DNA of 20,332 nucleotides from a virus. The notes under the pieces were generated by a model. It had not been told where the DNA came from, did no database searches, and worked only from the letters and a program-made list of their open reading frames with translations. The number at the start of each line of letters is the position of its first letter. Position 1 is the first letter of the stretch. Location of the stretch: the IMG/VR virus record IMGVR_UViG_3300017949_001496, positions 1 to 20,332 of that record; one strand, written 5' to 3'. The translations under genes and the position numbers were made by a program. Below are positions 18,914-20,332 of this stretch, piece after piece.

Positions 18914-20332
18914 ATAGGAGCCATTCTATCAAAACCATCAACTGATATCGGCATAGACGCCTGATTAAGTACGGTAGTATTATTCTGTACAGATCGGGCG
19001 TCTGTGTTATTTACCATAGCAACTGTTCTATTAGCTTCTCTTGCCTCAACCGTACTTGCTAGTTGATTTTGTGCCCTTTCGAGCATTGCATTAGTTTCTC
19101 TTTCTCTTTCATTTCTTCTTTGAATTAATTCAGCATTTCTGTTTTCAATTCTTTGAGCTGCAGCTCCAGCTTTTTCTTGACTTACTAGACTAACTCTCGT
19201 ACCTTCTAATACAGTAAACTCTCCACCACCTAACCAACTGGGGATTGGTATTTTGAGAGTCGGTAGACTAAATCCTACTTTGGATAATGATGTTATCAGC
19301 TTATCTTTAAAGTTTAAAAATACTGTTGCTAAACTTTCAAATGTATTTTTAATTCTATCTGTTATTGCAGATTTAAAGGTAGCTTTAATAAATGAACCTG
19401 CTCCAGAAATTAAATTTCCAAAGTTTTCACCAAAGTTCTTTATAAAGTTTTTAGCTCCGTCATATACACCGTTGAATGAATCCGCTAAAGAAAAGTCTTT
19501 AATTTTCTGTGCTATTTCTCCAAAGCCTAGGTACTCGAGAACTTTTCTTGGAACAAATGTAACAATATCTTTTAATACGTCTACACCTTCAAGTATGCCC
19601 GTTACAATTCCTTTTATTCCGCCTTCAAGAGCACCAAATAATTTTGATATAATTCCGCCTTCAGCTTCAGTAAAACCTGTAATTGCACCTCTGACAAAAT
19701 CAAATAACGTAATTAATGGAAGTAAAAATGTAGCTCTTGAAAATATTTTAGCTGCTGATAATACCGGTTTAAATATTGACGTAATACCACTGAAAATTTT
19801 TCCAATTGTTCCAAAGAATTTACCAACAGCACCAAATACACTTCTTAGTATGGATCCACCTTGAGCCACGGCTTTTCCTGTTGCTGTGATAGGTGCTGTA
19901 ACTTTTGATAGTACTGATCCAATATTTTTGAATACATTAGTGATTGGTTCAAAGAAAGCTGCAATTCTTGAAAAATCTAAAGTAGAAGTAAACATCATAA
20001 TACCAGCAGTAATGCTTCTAAAAGTTTTAGCTATACTTTTTCCTACTTTTGTGAATTGATTATTTACCAAATTGTCTAAAGATTTAAATACTGAACCAAT
20101 CGTGTTGACTATTCTTTTTGGTATTGATCTTAATGATTTCCAAGTATCCGTAACAAATAATGCTTTTATGTATTTGTCTAAACCTAGAAACTCTGCTGTT
20201 ATTGCAAGACCCAAACCAGCAAGTAACCTGCCTACCCCTGCTAAATTAAATGCTGGTATCAGCCCCATACCTCTATTTGACTGTTGTTGCGGTACGGCAG
20301 GATCTTGATTATTGGGAATATTAGTATCATCA
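18910..20332 (-). CDS. Virion structural / tape-measure-like protein (5' partial)
   Basis: The frame stays open from the window end, so the start lies beyond it; the ATG at 20268 is probably internal because at least 21 more codons (DDTNIPNNQDPAVPQQQSNR then G) are open before it. The visible 470 or so residues are a long series of hydrophobic amphipathic helices with Gly-rich turns (KFFGTIGKIFSGITSIFKP, GGIIGx-like GIISKLFGALEGGIKG), then a helical Arg/Glu-rich coil (RNERERETNAMLERAQNQLASTVEA) and an Asn/Thr-rich end NNTTVLNQASMPISVDGFDRMAPI. This is typical of tail tape-measure or membrane-penetrating virion proteins. The exact family is not recognised. It is the only - strand gene here and probably late. 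Confidence 0.7.
   Translation of the reverse strand, partial: DDTNIPNNQDPAVPQQQSNRGMGLIPAFNLAGVGRLLAGLGLAITAEFLGLDKYIKALFVTDTWKSLRSIPKRIVNTIGSVFKSLDNLVNNQFTKVGKSIAKTFRSITAGIMMFTSTLDFSRIAAFFEPITNVFKNIGSVLSKVTAPITATGKAVAQGGSILRSVFGAVGKFFGTIGKIFSGITSIFKPVLSAAKIFSRATFLLPLITLFDFVRGAITGFTEAEGGIISKLFGALEGGIKGIVTGILEGVDVLKDIVTFVPRKVLEYLGFGEIAQKIKDFSLADSFNGVYDGAKNFIKNFGENFGNLISGAGSFIKATFKSAITDRIKNTFESLATVFLNFKDKLITSLSKVGFSLPTLKIPIPSWLGGGEFTVLEGTRVSLVSQEKAGAAAQRIENRNAELIQRRNERERETNAMLERAQNQLASTVEAREANRTVAMVNNTDARSVQNNTTVLNQASMPISVDGFDRMAPI

Noticed and set aside
19253-19864. A + strand frame of 203 codons opposite the structural gene.
   Set aside because: It mirrors the - strand helical repeats, has no ribosome site and shows no domain.

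Overview
This window is part of an AT-rich genome of a tailed phage of the T4 superfamily, most likely from a marine host. The diagnostic genes are a class I ribonucleotide reductase pair (nrdB, nrdA), a T4-type RNase H / 5'-3' exonuclease, a phoH-like ATPase, a gp33-type late-transcription coactivator and a gp32-type single-stranded DNA-binding protein. Many small conserved proteins between them resemble those of marine T4-like phages (cyanophages, pelagiphages). No tRNA, rRNA, integrase, transposase or CRISPR array was seen. The host cannot be named from this stretch; there are no photosynthesis genes.

Layout. Positions 2-1576 are the 3' part of a virion or adhesin gene made of tandem LamG (concanavalin A-like) domains. 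A promoter and a strong hairpin lie ahead of nrdB-nrdA and a small zinc-ribbon gene, which end at a clear intrinsic terminator (4634-4670). From there to 18913 every gene is on the + strand, tightly packed and often overlapping by 1-40 bases. The groups are: a nuclease group (GIY-YIG-like, SNase, RNase H, conserved T4-like protein); a phoH / glutaredoxin / GH19 endolysin / GNAT group; a group ending in a second GIY-YIG protein; a group with a structured RNA, a MazG-like pyrophosphatase and an MGME1/RecB-like exonuclease; a run of small conserved proteins; then gp33 and gp32. From the window end back to 18910 a long structural (tape-measure-like) gene runs on the - strand, and its stop codon overlaps that of gp32.

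Regulation. Almost every gap that lacks overlap carries TTTAC(A/T), exactly 17 bases, then a TATAAT-like hexamer, usually preceded by G. This is the T4 early-promoter style (GTTTAC at -35). The eight clear copies divide the + strand into short operons. gp33 implies a separate late-promoter programme.

How the genes work together. SNase, RNase H, the PD-(D/E)XK exonuclease and two GIY-YIG proteins could degrade or process DNA, and RNR plus glutaredoxin would supply dNTPs. MazG-like and PhoH-like proteins are common takeover factors, and gp32/gp33 link replication to late transcription.

The most unusual element is at 12833-13024. It is about 190 nt of non-coding, GC-richer sequence closed by a 17-bp terminal helix, with several internal helices and a Shine-Dalgarno sequence buried in the closing stem. 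It is followed by two small genes, the second of them of equally raised GC, and is flanked by a 9-nt direct repeat. I do not recognise it; it may be an undescribed cis-regulatory RNA or a mobile RNA element.
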